A DNA stretch of 7,614 nucleotides from Sulfurimonas sp. (GTDB lineage Bacteria; Campylobacterota; Campylobacteria; Campylobacterales; Sulfurimonadaceae), in contig DAOVJL010000051.1 in NCBI GenBank assembly GCA_030673275.1, positions 1 to 7,614 of the forward strand, in the 5' to 3' direction. The notes beneath the pieces are model-generated. The model made no database searches. It was not told the DNA's origin and saw nothing but the letters and a program-made list of their open reading frames with translations. The number at the start of each line of letters is the position of its first letter. Position 1 is the stretch's first letter. The translations under genes and the position numbers were made by a program. Positions 7,078 to 7,614 of the stretch are shown one piece after another.

Positions 7078-7111
7078 GCCTAGTTTCTTTTAGAAGCTAG
7101 GCTTTTTTTTT
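7078..7111 (+). terminator. Strong intrinsic terminator of atpE
   Basis: GCCTAG (7078-7083) pairs with CTAGGC (7097-7102). The stem continues with TTTC (7084-7087) against GAAG (7093-7096), including one G-T pair, to a 5-base loop. Nine Ts follow directly (7103-7111). This is a textbook rho-independent terminator for transcription from the atpE side. It ends 13 bases before the tRNA gene. Confidence 0.88.
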
Positions 7112-7124
7112 ACTTCATTTTAAT

Positions 7125-7208
7125 GCGACTGTGGTGGAACGGTAGACACGCGGGCTTGAGGGGCTCGTGCCTAACGGTGTGGGAGTTCAAATCTCCCCAG
7201 TCGCACCA
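7125..7208 (+). tRNA. tRNA-Leu (anticodon GAG)
   Basis: The 7-bp acceptor stem is GCGACTG (7125-7131) with CAGTCGC (7198-7204), followed by discriminator A and an encoded CCA (7206-7208). The D-arm region GTGGAACGGTAGACAC is typical of bacterial tRNA-Leu. The anticodon stem CGGGC/GCTCG (7151-7155, 7163-7167) encloses the 7-base loop TTGAGGG with anticodon GAG at 7158-7160, which reads CUC and CUU. A long variable arm (TGCC TAAC GGTG) marks a class II tRNA. The T arm is GGGAG-TTCAAAT-CTCCC. All arms pair, so the gene looks functional. Its own promoter is not obvious. Confidence 0.97.
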
Positions 7209-7227
7209 TCAAAATATTAGTTTTTAT

Positions 7228-7256
7228 AATTTTTCAACATTAAATTTTTCAACATT
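7228..7256. repeat. Tandem 14-base direct repeat upstream of cysK
   Basis: AATTTTTCAACATT occurs at 7228-7241 and again at 7243-7256, identical over 14 bases and separated by one base (period 15). It lies about 28-56 bases upstream of the cysK -10 box, so it could be a regulator-binding site, or simply a replication-slippage duplication in AT-rich DNA. Confidence 0.6.
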
Positions 7257-7280
7257 TTGCATCTATTTTTTAAATTGCCG

Positions 7281-7289
7281 TGATATAAT
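7281..7289 (+). promoter_or_regulatory. Extended -10 promoter of cysK
   Basis: TGATATAAT matches the extended -10 consensus TGnTATAAT exactly (hexamer 7284-7289), with a T-run at 7265-7271 and no clear -35 box. The expected start near 7296 leaves a leader of only about 13 bases that begins with the AAGGA ribosome-binding site (7296-7300). A second TATAAT at 7225-7230, also behind five Ts, could be an additional, more distant promoter; that one is less certain. Confidence 0.65.
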
Positions 7290-7308
7290 ATATCCAAGGA
7301 AATTATTT

Positions 7309-7614
7309 ATGAAGATAGCAAGTAACATAACAGAGCTTATTGGGAATACACCTTTAGTAAAGTTAAACACACCATCAGAGCTTACAGGGGCTACAATAAT
7401 TGGTAAGTGTGAGTTTATGAATCCAACAAGCTCCGTGAAAGATAGAATAGGCTTAAATATGATTAAGCGCGCACAAGAAGCTGGCAAAATAAATAAAGAT
7501 ACAACTATTATAGAGCCTACAAGTGGTAATACCGGAATTGCACTGGCAGCTAACTGTGCAGCACAAAATTTAAAACTTGTTTTGACAATGCCGGAGTCTA
7601 TGAGTTTAGAGAGA
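7309..7614 (+). CDS. cysK: Cysteine synthase (O-acetylserine sulfhydrylase), 3'-truncated
   Basis: This is a PLP-dependent cytoplasmic enzyme that makes cysteine from O-acetylserine and sulfide. Only the first 102 codons are in the window (usual length about 300), and the frame is open to the last base. Family motifs are clear: ITELIGNTPLVKL (7-19), NPTSSVKDR (38-46) with K44 as the PLP-binding lysine, the substrate loop EPTSGNTGIALA (69-80), and TMPESMSLER at the cut end, where CysK proteins typically read TMPETMS(L/I)ER. The usual NPGGSVKDR or NPAGSVKDR is NPTSSVKDR here, a mild variation. The TMPE-MS-ER segment favours CysK over cystathionine beta-synthase or CysM, but without the C-terminal part CysM cannot be fully excluded. 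AAGGA at 7296-7300 lies 8 bases before the ATG. Its own promoter lies just upstream. Confidence 0.92.
   Translation, partial: MKIASNITELIGNTPLVKLNTPSELTGATIIGKCEFMNPTSSVKDRIGLNMIKRAQEAGKINKDTTIIEPTSGNTGIALAANCAAQNLKLVLTMPESMSLER

Noticed and set aside
7263..7487. A 74-codon minus-strand ORF
   Set aside because: It is antisense to the cysK start, which has clear family motifs, a promoter and a ribosome-binding site. The minus-strand frames inside purD and pnp are shadows of the same kind.

Overview
The window looks like a core chromosomal region of an AT-rich member of the Campylobacterota (Epsilonproteobacteria), most like Sulfurimonas or a relative. Three things point there. The gene order purD - RDD protein - lptD - phosphoribosyltransferase-like gene - pnp - atpE resembles, from memory, the order in Helicobacter pylori and close relatives. 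The ATP synthase c subunit carries an N-terminal signal peptide and a C-terminal NPYLG end, as in that group. The -10 boxes sit behind T-rich stretches rather than behind clear -35 boxes. The genus is an inference and was not tested by a search.

Bases 1-6399 hold a tightly packed plus-strand block: the 3' part of purD (purine synthesis), a small RDD membrane protein, lptD (LPS insertion into the outer membrane), a divergent phosphoribosyltransferase-like gene, and pnp (polynucleotide phosphorylase). Gaps are 3-14 bases or overlaps (purD/RDD 3 bases, RDD/lptD overlap 8, lptD/PRT 4, PRT/pnp 14), with no visible internal promoter or terminator, so the block is probably one operon. It ends in a 17-bp hairpin with a T-tract at 6461-6509.

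Bases 6400-6669 are non-coding apart from a possible short upstream ORF. They hold an AT hairpin, the pnp terminator, a TATAAT promoter and a roughly 100-base, relatively GC-rich leader in front of atpE. The atpE gene stands alone, away from the other ATP synthase genes, and uses codons typical of high expression. Its 127-base 3' region carries three successive hairpins, the last a strong intrinsic terminator with nine Ts.

A complete tRNA-Leu(GAG) with encoded CCA starts only 13 bases after that T-tract. A 100-base spacer follows, with a tandem 14-base direct repeat and an extended -10 promoter, then the first 102 codons of cysK (cysteine synthase), cut by the window end.

The genes are mostly conserved housekeeping functions. 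I found no defence system, mobile element, CRISPR array or obviously new multi-gene system. The less ordinary signals are the degenerate PRPP loop of the phosphoribosyltransferase-like protein, the reduced cysteine set of LptD, the two-state palindromes of the pnp terminator, the atpE leader with its overlapping short ORF, and the unexplained transcription of the tRNA.
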